From positions 124,001-188,000 of the forward strand of contig NC_091272.1 of assembly GCF_042100115.1 (NCBI RefSeq): a stretch of 64,000 bases of DNA. Direction: 5' to 3'. A model generated the notes under the pieces. That model worked only from the letters and a program-made list of their open reading frames with translations. It was not told the origin of the DNA and searched no databases. This DNA is from Alternaria dauci. Lineage: Eukaryota; Ascomycota; Dothideomycetes; Pleosporales; Pleosporaceae. Shown piece after piece: positions 1-11,015 of this stretch. A program made the translations under genes and the position numbers. Each line of letters opens with the position of its first letter. Positions within the stretch are counted from its first letter, which is position 1.

Positions 1-46
1 TGGGGATCGAGGGTGTGGAGAACGGGAGCTAATGCAATATGTGTAG

Positions 47-911
47 CCATCATCCACCTGTTACGGCCTATTCTATTTGGAACGACCAGCATGGCGTGCG
101 CCTGGAAGGATACAATGCGCAAAAGGCATCGTTCAAGACGACCATCAACGTCAAGGTAAGACATATCCAGACTCCATCCGCTGTACACTATTAACACACC
201 GCGTCCCAGCAAATCGGCCACGCAATGCTCCACCTTGACGCCTTCAACGAAACCTACCTCATTACCCTCCCCGCCCTGCACATCGAAGGCCTCATCACCG
301 GCTCGCCCTACGTCGAGCTCAACAGCAGCACCTACATCCAGTCCTCCAGCGGCTACACCGCGCGCATCGACTACAGCGGCAAAGGCTGGGTGTCCGGCAA
401 AAAGAACAGTTTCACAGCCGTCCTGTACCCCGAAGGCAAGGAGAAAGACGTCATCTACAAAGCGGACGGCCAGTGGACCGACGCCTTCCAGATCCGAGAC
501 GCAAAGACCAAAGCCGTCGTCGACACATTTGATCACAAAACCATGAAGACGACTCCGCTAACCGTCGCGGATATTGAGAACCAGGATGATTTTGAAACGA
601 GGCGCGCGTGGAAGAAAGTTAGCGATGCGATTAACAGCGGTAACATGGATCTTACGTCGTCGGAGAAGACGATTATAGAGACGAGGCAGCGCGAGATGAG
701 GGCGCAGGAGAAGGAGGAGGGCAGGGAGTGGGAACGCAAGTTTTTCTCGAGAAAGGAGGATCCGGTGCTGGAGCAGCTGGCGAAGAAGGTGGGTGAGGGA
801 GTTAATGAGGGACAGACGAATGGCGTGTGGCGGTTTGATAGGGAGAAGGCGGATAAGGCGACGACGCCGTTTCATCCGCAGGTTGTGCCGCCGATTTATG
901 AGAGGAAGTAG
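47..911 (+). CDS. Oxysterol-binding protein (Osh4/Kes1-like), 3' part
   Basis: This is the C-terminal part of an OSBP-related lipid-transfer protein; the family exchanges sterols and PI4P between membranes in the cytosol. Visible exons are 47..155 and 210..911, with a GTAAG donor at 156 and a CCCAG acceptor at 209. The first visible exon opens after a TAG acceptor at 46 and encodes HHPPVTAY, the core of the EQVSHHPPV family fingerprint, so the missing 5' part lies outside the window. The second exon continues the beta-barrel (GWVSGKKNSFTAVLYP) and ends with the usual C-terminal helical region and FHPQVVPPIYERK before the stop. The single-domain style resembles Osh4/Kes1 rather than long OSBPs, but any N-terminal PH or ankyrin domains would lie off the edge. 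Family call is firm; the subgroup is inferred. Confidence 0.9.
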
Positions 912-1301
912 GAATAGTGGGTGGTGTGATGGGGAGGGGGTGTGACGGGGATGGGATATGATGGATGGGGTAATGGGACTTGAGCAGGGGATACACGGCT
1001 TGTGAGAGATCAGAGGCGTGAGGACTTGATGGACTGATAGAACGTGGGAATGGCATGGCATGGTATGCAAACGGGTCATGGAATAATGGGCATCACAATG
1101 GGTTTCTAGTACGAGTCTACTGCCATCCTTGGACTCAGTCTCTCTTGGATCGATCCTAGTCATACATACATACATACATACACACTCTCTCCTTTCTCGT
1201 TGCTAATAGAAAACAAACATATAACCTTGAATCTTTTACAATTGCATCGTGCCTGCGCAATTTAATCTAGATTGCTTTCTTTCTTATATCCTACTAGTAA
1301 T
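912..1301. other. Convergent intergenic region with a TACA microsatellite
   Basis: The region separates the convergent OSBP and Coa4 genes and should hold both 3' ends. A short (TACA)n run lies at about 1162-1184. No other coding sequence or repeat was seen. Confidence 0.5.
1162..1184. repeat. TACA/CATA tetranucleotide microsatellite
   Basis: About five tandem copies of a CATA-type unit lie between two convergent genes. It is a simple repeat with no sign of function. Confidence 0.7.
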
Positions 1302-1813
1302 TCACGACGCGTTTTTGGAAGCAGTCCGCTTATCGTTGCCGTGGCGTTGCCAGCATTGGCGGAAGATTTCCATCTAAAATAGGTAACATTGGTTAGAGAA
1401 TGTGGAATGAATGGTTGCTGAAGACTTTAGATGGCTTTCTTTTCTCGGGCTCTTTTTCTTTTTGTGACCGGAGCCCGGTGGCCTATCTAGAAGCCAGAAG
1501 CAATGATGATGGTAAAGATGATAAAACTCACTCACCTCTTGCTTGCACGCTCGCCAGTCTTTTTTGTCGTAGTAGCAATCTGTCAATTTTGCGTTTTCGT
1601 CTGCGCACCCGGTGCTGAAGATTCGCTTGTCCCTGAATTTTTGTTGTCGCGCATTAGCTCTGCAGTTGTTCTTCGCTTCCACCCCCGGATCTCCGCATCT
1701 TTTCGCGTGATTGAACAAGGTTGGGGAGGTAGAGACGGAACGCACCAGTCGTCGGGTTCGTCGTCGATTAGTAGTTGCGCGGCTGCGGCGCGGGCTTTGT
1801 CTTCGTTGGACAT
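1302..1813 (-). CDS. COA4: Coa4/Cmc3-type cytochrome c oxidase assembly factor (twin CX9C)
   Basis: Three small exons on the minus strand (1813..1746, 1632..1536, 1373..1302) join to 78 codons plus stop. The protein starts MSNEDKARAAAAQLLIDDEP, continues with WDKRIFSTGCADENAKLTDC and DWRACKQE, and ends in a third exon reading MEIFRQCWQRHGND. This gives two exact CX9C pairs, the helical-hairpin signature of small intermembrane-space proteins oxidised through Mia40. The GC(x)9C and DWR-x-C spacing matches Coa4/Cmc3/CHCHD8, which act in cytochrome c oxidase biogenesis. The third exon is too short to stand out as a reading frame but completes the second CX9C exactly. It shares a 235-bp divergent promoter with the biotin ligase gene. 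Confidence 0.87.
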
Positions 1814-2048
1814 TGGTGAGTAGAGAGACGGATATTGTGTCTGTGTAAGTGTGCGAAAAAGTAAAAAGGAGTTGGGAACTTGCTCAGTCAGGGTCTTTTG
1901 AAAGAGAGAGAGTTTAGGTACTTGAAGCACGATCGGCACAACCTCGGTCCGCATCGCTTCAACCAGTTCCCATCAACACCATCATCACCAGCATCTTCCT
2001 CACCAGATCGCTGCCATATCTCCCAGCAAAAAAAAAATCACACACACA
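1814..2048. promoter_or_regulatory. Divergent promoter, COA4 / biotin ligase
   Basis: Only 235 bp separate the start codons of two divergent mitochondrial or metabolic genes, so both promoters must lie or overlap here. An A-run precedes the biotin ligase start. No specific factor site is claimed. Confidence 0.5.
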
Positions 2049-4482
2049 ATGGCAACGAAGAAAATGAACGTCCTGGTCTACTCCGGTACGCGCCTAACCG
2101 CGCACCTCTTACACCACCCTTATTAATCTTTCCCCACCCCGCAACAGGAAACGGAAGTACAACCGAATCCGTCCGCCACTGCACCTACACCCTACGCCGC
2201 CTCCTCTCACCCGCCTACGCCGTGATCCCCGTCAGCAGCGACACGCTGCTCAAAGAGCCCTGGCCTAGTACCTGTGCTCTCCTCGTTTTCCCGGGCGGCG
2301 CAGATCTCGGCTACTGCCGCTCGCTGAATGGCGCAGGGAACCGGCGGATCAGTAGATATGTGAATGCTGGGGGTGCGTATCTGGGGTTCTGTGCGGGTGG
2401 GTATTATGGGAGTGCGAGGTGTGAGTTTGAGCTTGATGATCCGCAGATGAAGGTAGAAGGGGAGAGGGAGTTGGGGTTCTTTCCGGGGGTGTGTAGGGGG
2501 TTGGCGTTTGAAGGGTTTAGGTATGCGAGTGAGGCTGGGGCGAGGGCAGCTGAGATTAGGATTGAGAAGGAGGCGTTTGGGGGTGTGGGCGAGGGTGTGG
2601 CGGAGAGGTTCAAGAGTTATTATAATGGGGGTGGGGTGTTTGTTGATGCGGAGAAGATGGAGAGTAGGGGGGTACAGGTACTGGCGAGTTATGTGGAGGA
2701 TTTGCATGTCGAGTCTGGACAGGGGAAGGCCGCGGTTGTGTATCGCAAGGTGGGTGAGGGGCATGCGGTGGTTACTGGACCGCATCCAGAGTAGGTTCAG
2801 ATGCGATTTTTGTGATACCCTCGCTCGCTAACATGGTGTAGATTTGCGCCCCAGAATCTTAGCAAGATTCCTAGCCTACCGTCTTATGCCACGGTTATTG
2901 CTGATATCGCGGCCACGGACGCGACGCGACTTGCTTTCATGCGCTTGATCCTCGGAAAACTTGGTTTGCAGGTCAACGAGCAGGAACAAGCGGTACCGTC
3001 CCTCTCCCGCCTGCACCTCACCGCTCATAACCTGGCAGACGTCTCTGACCTCGTTGCTACGTGGAGTGGAATCATCACTGTAATGGACGGAGATGAGTAT
3101 ATTAAGGGCGAGAACGACGTGTTCCGGATCGAGAAGGAGGGTACGGCGTGGAGTGTAAAGGAGCTAAAGAGGGCCGTCAGTGCCATGTCAGAGAAACTAC
3201 CTACCCTTGCTTCGGTGACGAAGAATAGCGACAAGGGCGGTGAAGAGCAAGCCCGAGAGAAGGAAGATGGCAGCAAGCAGAAAAAGTACAAGACCCCGGA
3301 AGAAGAGATTCACGAGTGCATCGAGTACACGGCCACGACCTCGCCCGACGAAATCGTCGACTACACCAAGATCATCAAGACCATTGTCCCCCACGAAAAG
3401 GCTCTCCCATCACCCCAAGAAACCCCATTCCATCACGACGCCTTCTACGCAAACCTGCACCACTACCACACCAAGCTCCGCAACCCAGACGCTTCCTTTG
3501 GCAAACACCTCATCTACGGCGAAGTCGTAACCTCGACCAACACGCTGCTCGAAAAGAATCCGTCGCTGCTGCGCAACTTGCCCAACGGCTTTACGATAAC
3601 GGCGACGACGCAGATTGCGGGCCGCGGGCGGGGGAACAATGTGTGGATTGCGCCGCCGGGGGCGCTCATGTTTAGTACGGTATTGCATCATTCTTTTGCG
3701 TTGAGTCAGAGTGCGCCGGTGGTGTTTGTGCAGTATCTGGCTGCGTTGGCTATTGTGCAGGGGATTAAGGTGAGACGTTCCATTTGACTCTTTCGCGACG
3801 GAAGGAAAAACAGTAACAGGGATAAATTTGCTAACGTTGTACTCCAATAGAACTACGCACCCGGGTACGAAAAGATCCCTGTCAAACTCAAGTGGCCAAA
3901 CGACATCTACGCACAACTCCCTGGCTCTAGCGCGAACCCTGTTGTCAAAATCGGTGGTATCCTGGTCAACAGCAGTTACTCCGGATCCACGTACGACGTC
4001 GTATCAGGCATCGGGCTAAACCTGAGCAACGCATTGCCAACAACGAGTCTAAACCAGCTCACCAAGGCGACCAACCCGCCGCTCAAGGACTTTACGCCAG
4101 AGAAGCTGCTAGCAAGTATCCTGGCGCACTTCGAGGTAAGCCATTACATCTACAAAAATGGCGTCGGATATACGGCATACTAACCGTACCCCCCAACCAG
4201 ACTCTCTACTCGACCTTCTGCCAGGAAGGATTCAATCGCGACATGGAATCGTACTACTACGAGAACTGGCTGCATACCGATCAGCTCGTGACGCTGGAAG
4301 ATCAGCAAGGGGTGCAGAGCGGGTGTAGGGCGAAGATCAAGGGGATCACGCGGGATTGGGGGTTGCTGCTTGCGGAAGAGGTGCGCGAGGTTGATGGGCG
4401 GGGGACGGGCAAGATTATTCAGATTCAGAGTGATGGGAACAGTTTTGATTTCTTTAGGGGGCTGGTGAGGCGGAAGGTGTAG
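2049..4482 (+). CDS. BPL1: Biotin-[carboxylase] ligase (holocarboxylase synthetase)
   Basis: Five exons (2049..2085, 2148..2790, 2842..3769, 3851..4135, 4201..4482) encode 724 aa. The enzyme activates biotin as biotinyl-AMP and attaches it to carboxylases such as acetyl-CoA and pyruvate carboxylase. The N-terminal third is the class-I glutamine-amidotransferase-like BPL_N domain (VFPGGADLGYC, GGAYLGFCAGGYYG) found in fungal and animal ligases. The C-terminal half is the catalytic domain: GRGRGNNVW is the biotinyl-AMP loop, KLKWPNDIY carries the conserved KWPND, and KIGGILVNS and GIGLNLSN follow. The C-terminal cap (GLLLAEEVREVDGRGTGKI) is present. Length is close to yeast Bpl1. The start is fixed by a 37-nt first exon that splices into the amidotransferase domain in frame. 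Confidence 0.93.
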
Positions 4483-4729
4483 TAGTGGGGTGAGGTACGT
4501 TGAATGAGATACTACCTTTACGTTAAAGCACTAATTGAGAAGAAGTTCACGAATGTGGTTTCATTGCTCCCATAGATTTCATGAAATGACTAGCCATGTG
4601 GATGTTTGTGAATCTCATGCCCAAAAGGTTCACCTCGCCATCTCTCCCCCTCATAGCCCTTCACTGCAAATCGGTTTCAATACGTCATCGACGCTAGTCC
4701 CCGTCGTCAGCCCATTCCATCTGCTATCT
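4483..4729. other. Short convergent intergenic gap
   Basis: It lies between the biotin ligase stop and the end of the first secreted-protein gene. Nothing recognisable is present. Confidence 0.4.
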
Positions 4730-5005
4730 TCAAGCGACAAACGCGTGATTTGTATTTGCTGGAGGCACAGGCGGAAAGTGTTTCCGACAAAACCCGCTGT
4801 CGCAAACGACTGGTACAGCGACATCATGGCATGTTTCGATCCACCCCCATTTCCCGTTCTTGCATTGCTGGACCGTGCTGTCGTGAGCTGGTGAGCATCG
4901 CCTCTCGCTGCCTTTGCATTCTTTTCCAGAGTCGAGGGCGAGGATAGGATGGGGGAGGGTGAGGAGGGTTAGAGCGGTAGGGATGATGGTGGTGAGAAAG
5001 CGCAT
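4730..5005 (-). CDS. Small secreted cysteine-rich protein
   Basis: A single-exon frame of 91 aa starts at MRFLTTIIPTALTLLTL, a typical signal peptide with probable cleavage after ILA. A longer upstream extension of the frame is unlikely because the signal peptide begins at this internal methionine. The mature part has six cysteines, including the segment QCKNGKWGWIETC. The same C-x2-G-x-W-x5-C pattern occurs in the gene at 7086-7423 (ICEGGNWRFYEDC), so the two appear related. There is no known domain. Extracellular six-Cys proteins of this size are commonly effectors or cell-wall-associated proteins, but the role is not known here. It is the first member of a same-strand run of small secreted genes. 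Confidence 0.68.
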   Translation of the reverse strand: MRFLTTIIPTALTLLTLPHPILALDSGKECKGSERRCSPAHDSTVQQCKNGKWGWIETCHDVAVPVVCDSGFCRKHFPPVPPANTNHAFVA

Positions 5006-5424
5006 TGTGGTGGTGTTGTTCGTGCTGTTCGGTTGAGTAGTCGAGAAGTATTTTGTTGGTGGAGATGCTGGTGTGGTGATGGAGTTGTGGTCGTGGAGAT
5101 TGAGGAGAATGAAGGCAGCAACTTGGGGTTTATATATTCTTGAGAGAAGGTTACGGTGGTTTGTCACGTGTGAAGAGGAGAGAGTGATTAACCGGCGGTG
5201 CTTCAAAGTGAATTGAAAACTACTAGATCAATCACGGAATCAGAACGCAGGCAAATCATACACTCATTCACATTGCTGTGGTAACCTCGGCCATTTCACA
5301 CACAAGCTTCACTTCTGACCATCTGTTTGATTGACGACGAAAGATACCAGATAAACGGTCGTCTATGGATCAAGACATATGTAGCGAAGTAGGACATTAG
5401 CAACCCACTTTCGCCTCTGAATGT

Positions 5425-5552
5425 CTAGCATTTCATGACGACATTGCTCGCTGTGTCGCAGAATCTTGTGACCATCTTGCATTCGCCATCGGAGATGGCG
5501 AGAGTAGGGAGGGTCATGACCAAAAGAGTTAGTATAATGGGGAGAAGTGCAT
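5425..5552 (-). pseudogene. Decayed relative of the small secreted protein family
   Basis: An ATG at 5552 is followed, one reading frame off, by a hydrophobic stretch (LPIILTLLVMTLPTLA) and then ISDGECKMVTRFC and further cysteines up to a stop at 5425. The start codon and the signal-peptide-like stretch are out of frame by one base. Downstream, another frame reads RRKWVANVLLRYIC, reminiscent of the GxW...C segment of the neighbours. This looks like a frameshifted copy of the neighbouring genes, but it is short and the homology is only pattern-level. An unrelated intergenic stretch cannot be excluded. Confidence 0.33.
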
Positions 5553-6014
5553 GATTGACTTAGTCGTACTAGCATTTGACAAGGACGGTGGTTTGAAGAT
5601 GTTTGATAGAAGATGCTGGTGTAACTGTAGAGATGACGTAGTAGATAGACGAGGAAGGATGGCTGTATAATTAACATATGTGCTCCTGGTCGGGATAGTC
5701 AATATTGTTCGAGTGCGAAAAATTAGGTGCCGAAAGGCGAACAACCCCCACACAATTAACGTCATCTTCGAAGAAAGTCAAAATCTGATATTACTCAACC
5801 TTGAAACCAGCACATCATCATCAAAGTCATGCCAAGTACGAGCGTCACGATATATTGATAGACTATCAACATACAGCTACACACTCCATCCATGGAGACT
5901 ACACGTCTCCATGCTCAGCGGTTGGTTGGCGTGCACAACCGCATACCCCATATTCCATATCCATATCCGCACATCACTAACCCACAAACGGCCCAGTAGC
6001 GGCGCAACAGCCAC

Positions 6015-6315
6015 TTAGTGATGAGGGGGAGTCTCGTGGTTCGTGGGTGAGTCGTCGGACTCGGGGTACTTCCAGACCTTTCCGAGGGGTTTTCCAAAGC
6101 AGCCGTATATGCCTTGCTCATTGTAACTGCAACTGGGTGCCTGTGGCTTGTAGGGAAAGGGGTTGGGGTGTGCGAGGGTCTGGTGTGGGAGTAGCGATTA
6201 GTGCGTGTTCAGGATGGGGACGGAAGGTGGAGGATAGGGATGTGTTGGGACTTACTGTGGGCAGGCTCATCATGAGAACTGCGATGACGGTGGAGAGGCA
6301 AGCGGTGAGCTGCAT
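6015..6315 (-). CDS. Small secreted protein, two exons
   Basis: Exon 1 (6315..6256) encodes a 20-residue signal peptide core, MQLTACLSTVIAVLMMSLPT. A GTAAGT donor follows, and an ACCAG acceptor at 6180 joins exon 2 (6179..6015) in frame. The 74-aa product begins its mature part near TLAHPNPFPYKP and has only two mature cysteines (SCSYNEQGIYGC). It ends in a His/Pro-rich tail. No family was recognised. The intron directly after the signal peptide is the same architecture as the gene at 7086-7423, suggesting shared gene design or origin, though the mature sequence differs. Function unknown; secretion is inferred from the signal peptide. Confidence 0.6.
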
Positions 6316-7085
6316 TGTGGTAGTTTAGGTGAAGTAAGGGGTTGGTTTGAGAAGTGTTGTGGTGGTTGGGATTGTGAGTTAGATCAGTGGGATCTTAGAA
6401 AGTATGTGGTATCTGAGAGATGAAGAGATGATGAGTACTAGACCGACAAGTGAGGTTTTTATACTTGCAAGTCTTTCTACCCAGCTTTGAAAAGGTTGCA
6501 TACGTGTACAGTATACGTTGCAAGTTGAAGAGGCTCAGGACTGGAAAGTCCTCGATGCGCAATTAGACGAAATTCGTATCGATGGTTCTTGTTAACAAAT
6601 GACCCTGTATTCTCACTTCGGAATGACGCTTACTCAACTGTACATGTCATAATTACAGATGTAGCTCGACATGTCGGTTTTTCTTAGTCAAAAGTTGGTC
6701 TCGTGTATGGAGCAAGAGTACTCAACGCCGTCCGTCGGCCACAGCTCACAATACTCCAGTACCTAACACGTAGACATGCACAAATTCTACCATATTCAAG
6801 ATTACCTGCATACGCAAGATCCTGCAGAACGCCCAGGATTCACAAAGTGGACAGACAGACAGGTGATAACGATATTAAGACGGGTTCGTTCATACTGGTT
6901 ACATGGCATACGTGTACTCTCAACAGGACCATAATCAAGACTGCAAGACCAATCAGTGGAATCTACCACCCAACTATCACGAAGCCACCTATCGCCTTTC
7001 AAAACCAAAACGCATCCCCTCCTTCCCAATCTATACTCATCCCCAGCCCATCCACGTTCCCACATTTAACCCATTTCCCCAAAAA
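6316..7085. other. Intergenic region between secreted-protein genes
   Basis: This 770-bp stretch should include the promoter of the gene ending at 6015 and the 3' end of the next one. Some AT-rich tracts are present. No convincing coding sequence or repeat was seen. Confidence 0.4.
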
Positions 7086-7423
7086 TCATTGATACGGCTC
7101 CGGTCCATCGCTAGGCCCCAACTCAGCCTCATTAGAAATACACTTGACATTATTCCCTAGCCCGTGCAAATCACCACAATAGTCACCACCAACACAGTCC
7201 TCATAGAACCGCCAGTTACCTCCTTCGCAGATCTCAATGTAACCCATGTAATGTGCACAGCGCTTTGCGCCGTCGCTGATCACGGTGCAGTCACGACCGG
7301 ATTTCTGGTCGGTTGCGAGAGCCTGTGTGGGGTTAGTTGGGTGGTGCAAGGGGGAGTGAGGAGGCGACTTACAGTGGGGAAGAGGAAGGCCAGGGTGGTG
7401 GCGAGGAGGGTGGAGTACCGCAT
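7086..7423 (-). CDS. Small secreted cysteine-rich protein, two exons
   Basis: Exon 1 (7423..7373) encodes MRYSTLLATTLAFLFPT. A GTAAGT donor and a CACAG acceptor join it to exon 2 (7322..7086), which starts ALATDQKSGRDC, giving a signal peptide ending at ALA. The product is 95 aa with six mature cysteines. ICEGGNWRFYEDC matches the pattern QCKNGKWGWIETC of the gene at 4730-5005. The C-terminal tail is acidic and proline-containing. No catalytic domain is visible, so an extracellular disulfide-stabilised peptide is the best description. It closes the run of minus-strand secreted-protein genes. Confidence 0.68.
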
Positions 7424-8481
7424 GGTTGTGGAGTATGGAGAGGGTTGGTGGATACGTTGGATTTGGATGTTATTTTGTGGTGGGTTGGAGGTAGTTGTAG
7501 ATCTTTCGCTGTAGGCTTGTAGTTGTAGTAGCTTTGGAGTATTTGAAATTGTCTGGGAGGCAAAGAGAGAATCCTGTGCCTTTTATGCTAATTTCTCAAA
7601 TTTGCGATGAATCAAATTCCATATATTCATAACTCGAGAGGTTGTGGGTGGGTTCTTAGTTCTGGGTCTTCGCGGTACCACGGTTGTCAGTGGTGGAGCG
7701 AATCTCAATTGTCCAATGCTTCTAGGTGAGTGCAGCAGAGACCGACCCATGGTTAACGTGTACTGTAAGTTGTACACAAGACCTATGCTATGAACCAAGG
7801 TTTTGAAGCATATGAAACTTGCGTAATTTTTACTAGAATGCAATGTAGCGGACGTTGCATGCTCTGACTAAGTGCGGGCTCCGTGATCCCAGTTACGAGG
7901 CCATGTCAGCCATAATCATACGCGACTCCTTTCGAGGCGATAGCGCATCGCTTGAGCGCCATGCGGTCCGCATATTCGCGGGCGACTCGATCGCTGTCAC
8001 TAGAGAGTTCGCGCTCGCGGGAAGCATAGTAGGTATGTTTCGGTAGAAACAACCCTAAATGTGCGCGCGATAACGCTCCGTTCTTCTGGTTCGATAAGTT
8101 TCTCATTTCCTAGAGTTGCAATGAGCGATGAGAAATGGTGCAAAAGTTTCCGTGAAGCTCCGGCTGCAGGCGCTCAACACGGCGTCGACGTTCGATAACT
8201 CGCGAGAAGCGGAAGGCGAGGCCATCGTCATCGACAAATGTGTTCACCGTCAATCCTCAGCAAGATTGTATGATGGGTCTCCTAGCAGCAACAAAATAAG
8301 ATGCACAACGCAATTTGTCGTTGCACAGTAACATCCGCCGCCATGCATATCCTCCAACTCCACTAGCCCCTCTTGGCGAACAAGGGTCTCTCCGCGCATC
8401 GCGAATTTCCACTCCAACCATGCTCACCACCATCGCAACCACCGCCGCCGCCATTGCGCCTCACACAAACCCCCCACAACC
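7424..8481. other. Divergent intergenic region (1.06 kb)
   Basis: The region holds the promoter of the secreted-protein gene and that of the mitoribosomal gene. Short open frames here have no family features. A C/A-rich 5' leader precedes 8482. Confidence 0.4.
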
Positions 8482-9152
8482 ATGAACCTCTCCATCTTCC
8501 GCCCGGTCTTCCGACCCTACAAAACACCATCGCCACCACAACCAACGACCCTACTGCAACGAACCGCAAACCAGATATACCCGTCATACCCCAAAACCCA
8601 ACACACACCCTTTTCCACCACCCCCTCCCTCCAGAAACGCACAAAAAAGGGTCCAGGAAATGATCCTAGGATAAGTACGTCTCTCCTCTCCCCTCCTCCC
8701 CTTCCCACCCCTCTACAACAAAGAAAACTAACAAATCCCTACTAGCAAACATCCGCTACCACCTCTCCCACCCCCTCACCCCCCGCCCCCTCCACTTCTC
8801 CCGCACCCGCTCCCTCCGCCACTGGACCATTCACCGCGCGTGGCTTCTCTTCCTCCGCAAGCGGCGCTGGGCCGAGGAACGCGAGCTGGAACGGCAATAC
8901 ATGGCTATGCGCAGTGCATGCGAGCACCTGCGCCTGATGGACAGTAACGGCAACCTTGTGTCTGAAGAGGAGGCGGGTGGGCAAGGTGCTGATGCTTCGA
9001 GATTGGGGGTCAAGGGCAGGGAGGTGGGCAGGTTGTATCGCAGTGCGATGTTGAAGAGGGGGGTGTGGGGGAGTGTGCCGGTGGAGTATGGGAGGGTTGT
9101 TACGGATTTTCCGGGGAGGGAGGGGTGGAATCATGAGTGGGTTAGGAATTGA
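8482..9152 (+). CDS. Mitochondrial large-subunit ribosomal protein, mL40 (MRPL28-like)
   Basis: Two exons (8482..8674, 8746..9152) encode 199 aa. The N-terminus is rich in Arg, Ser, Thr and Pro with almost no acids (MNLSIFRPVFRPYKTPSPP), as expected of a mitochondrial presequence. The body begins DPRITNIRYHLSHPLTPRPL and RHWTIHRAWLLF, followed by a charged helix (RKRRWAEERELERQYMAMR). This pattern matches my recollection of fungal mL40, but I could not run a search, so the number is tentative while the mitoribosomal assignment is more secure. The intron uses a GTACGT donor and an ACTAG acceptor and splits the codon between DPRI and NIRYHL. Confidence 0.72.
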
Positions 9153-9867
9153 ATGGAGATTGAGGGTTAAGGGGAGGTGTGAATATATGTGTATATTGTA
9201 TAGGACACGGGAATTTGTGGTGTTGGAGGCTCATGTATCGAGAAAACATGTATGCTGGCCAAAAAGGGAAAATGCAAGTGTTCAAACGACAAAACACGTT
9301 TATGACGGTACACTGATAAGCAGGAACAAATCCAACAGCTTAGCTATAAATTACCGCTAAACAGACTGTACGATCTCACTATTCTACATCTACACCCCTA
9401 GCCTCATCCACCGTCCCCTTGTACATAATAAAGCAAAAAGCTCAGAAAAGAGCGGACGATGATGGCAGTTCTCTTCATCACATCATCAGCCAGACATCGC
9501 AAAGTGAAGAGGTAAGGAACCGCAAATCTTCGCAACATGTTCGCACATCTTCTAGCTAGAGCCTAAGCCGTCGACCTGATGCTACACAACAAAGCCCAGT
9601 ACACTCTATCGACTGCAAAAAAAAAGAGGAGTACAATGCCGTACGCTCAAAAAGATGAAAAGAAAACAAAAAACAAGAATCGAAATTGACGCCCCTCGCC
9701 CCAAAATATATCGCCAACTCCATGATGTTTTACTCCGCCCAATGCAGTAATGTGATGTGATGTCAGAAGAAGAAGAGGAAGCGCAAGAAGAAAAAAAACG
9801 GACCAAGATGCCAGAAGAAAGCGACCAAGAGGAACACTGTCGTCGTGTCCATCAAGTCCAACAACAC
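9153..9867. other. Convergent intergenic region
   Basis: This 715-bp gap lies between the convergent mL40 and Rho2 genes. It contains purine-rich tracts near 9760-9800 and no coding sequence I can support. Confidence 0.4.
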
Positions 9868-11015
9868 TCAAAGAACAACACACCCACACCCCGGATTCTC
9901 CTTCTTATCCACACTCAACAACGCGGCCCTCGTCGCCGCCTCAAACACATCATCAACGCCATCCCCCGTCAAACTACTACATTCCAAATACTTCCTCGCG
10001 CCAATCATCTCCTTCATGTCCGCGCCCTGTTTCGTCGTCGTAAACCTCAAGCTCTTCTTCCTCATCTCCTCCTGCGCAAGGGGATCATCCCTTAAATCCT
10101 TTTTCAGAGCAACAAGAATAATGGGCACAGTGGGGCAGCGCTCGCGCGCCTCTTCGGCCCACTTGTGCTTGACATTGTCGAGGGAATCCGGCGAGTCGAC
10201 GCTGAAGCCGATGAGGATGACGTGGGCTTTGGAGTAGGCGAGGGGACGCAGGCGCTCGTAGTCTTCTTGGCCGGCGGTATCCCAGAGGGCGAGTTGCACG
10301 GATTTGCCGTCTACTCTGCAGTCGGTGACGTAGTTTTCAAAGACGGTGGGGACGTAGCGCTGGGTGTGTTAGAACAATCATACTTTTAGAATTTCAGTCA
10401 CGTGGACGTACAGTTGGAAAGTAACCCAGAGTAAAGACGCTCAGAAGACTAGTCTTTCCGCAGGCACCGTCGCCGATGATGACGAGCTTCCTAGAGGCAC
10501 AGGATCAGCATAGTGTTCGGGTGTCGCATAACGTATGAACGCCATGGTGTGACGGTGTCGGCGTGACCGAATGGCCGAAAGCGAGCAGAGAGGGTGTGCA
10601 TGTACTGGATGACCGCAAGGAGAAAGAATTGAGCGCGAGTCGATAAAAAGTGGACATGGGGAGCCTGTAGGGTGGCCTATTTTTAGTCGGACGTGTCGTC
10701 GGACCGGGCGCGCCAATGCAAGCTATGGCGCAAAAGCCGGGGTGCCTCAGCTCGCATGTGCTGCAGTCGGGAATATTCTCCTGCAATGTACATGCAGAGT
10801 TTGACGGGGAGCGGATGGAGAGATACAGGTCATGTCGTCAAAAGAGACTCGGGCGGGATGAATAGAGTTGAAAAAGCAATGCGCGCACTCGGACAACGAA
10901 AAACGGTGATGATGAAAGATCGACATGGAATAAGTGAAGTTTGACCAGGGTCCAAAAGTGAAGTTTAAACGTACCTGCGCATTACAGGCTCGCCATTCTG
11001 CTGTTGCTGTGCCAT
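9868..11015 (-). CDS. RHO2: Rho-family small GTPase, Rho2 type
   Basis: Exons 11015..10975, 10490..10412 and 10359..9868 join to 203 aa. It carries the full Ras-like set: P-loop GDGACGKTS, switch I around [17 protein letters not shown], switch [19 protein letters not shown], the KKDL base-recognition motif (in place of NKxD), and ECSSL. The Rho insert region is present, and the C-terminus CGCVVL includes a geranylgeranylation-type CAAX box. The segments [11 protein letters not shown] and [19 protein letters not shown] are characteristic of Rho2 rather than Rho1, Cdc42 or Rho4. The family signals at membranes to cell-wall synthesis and polarity. The first intron is long for this genome (484 nt). 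The gene is divergent from NST1. Confidence 0.87.
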
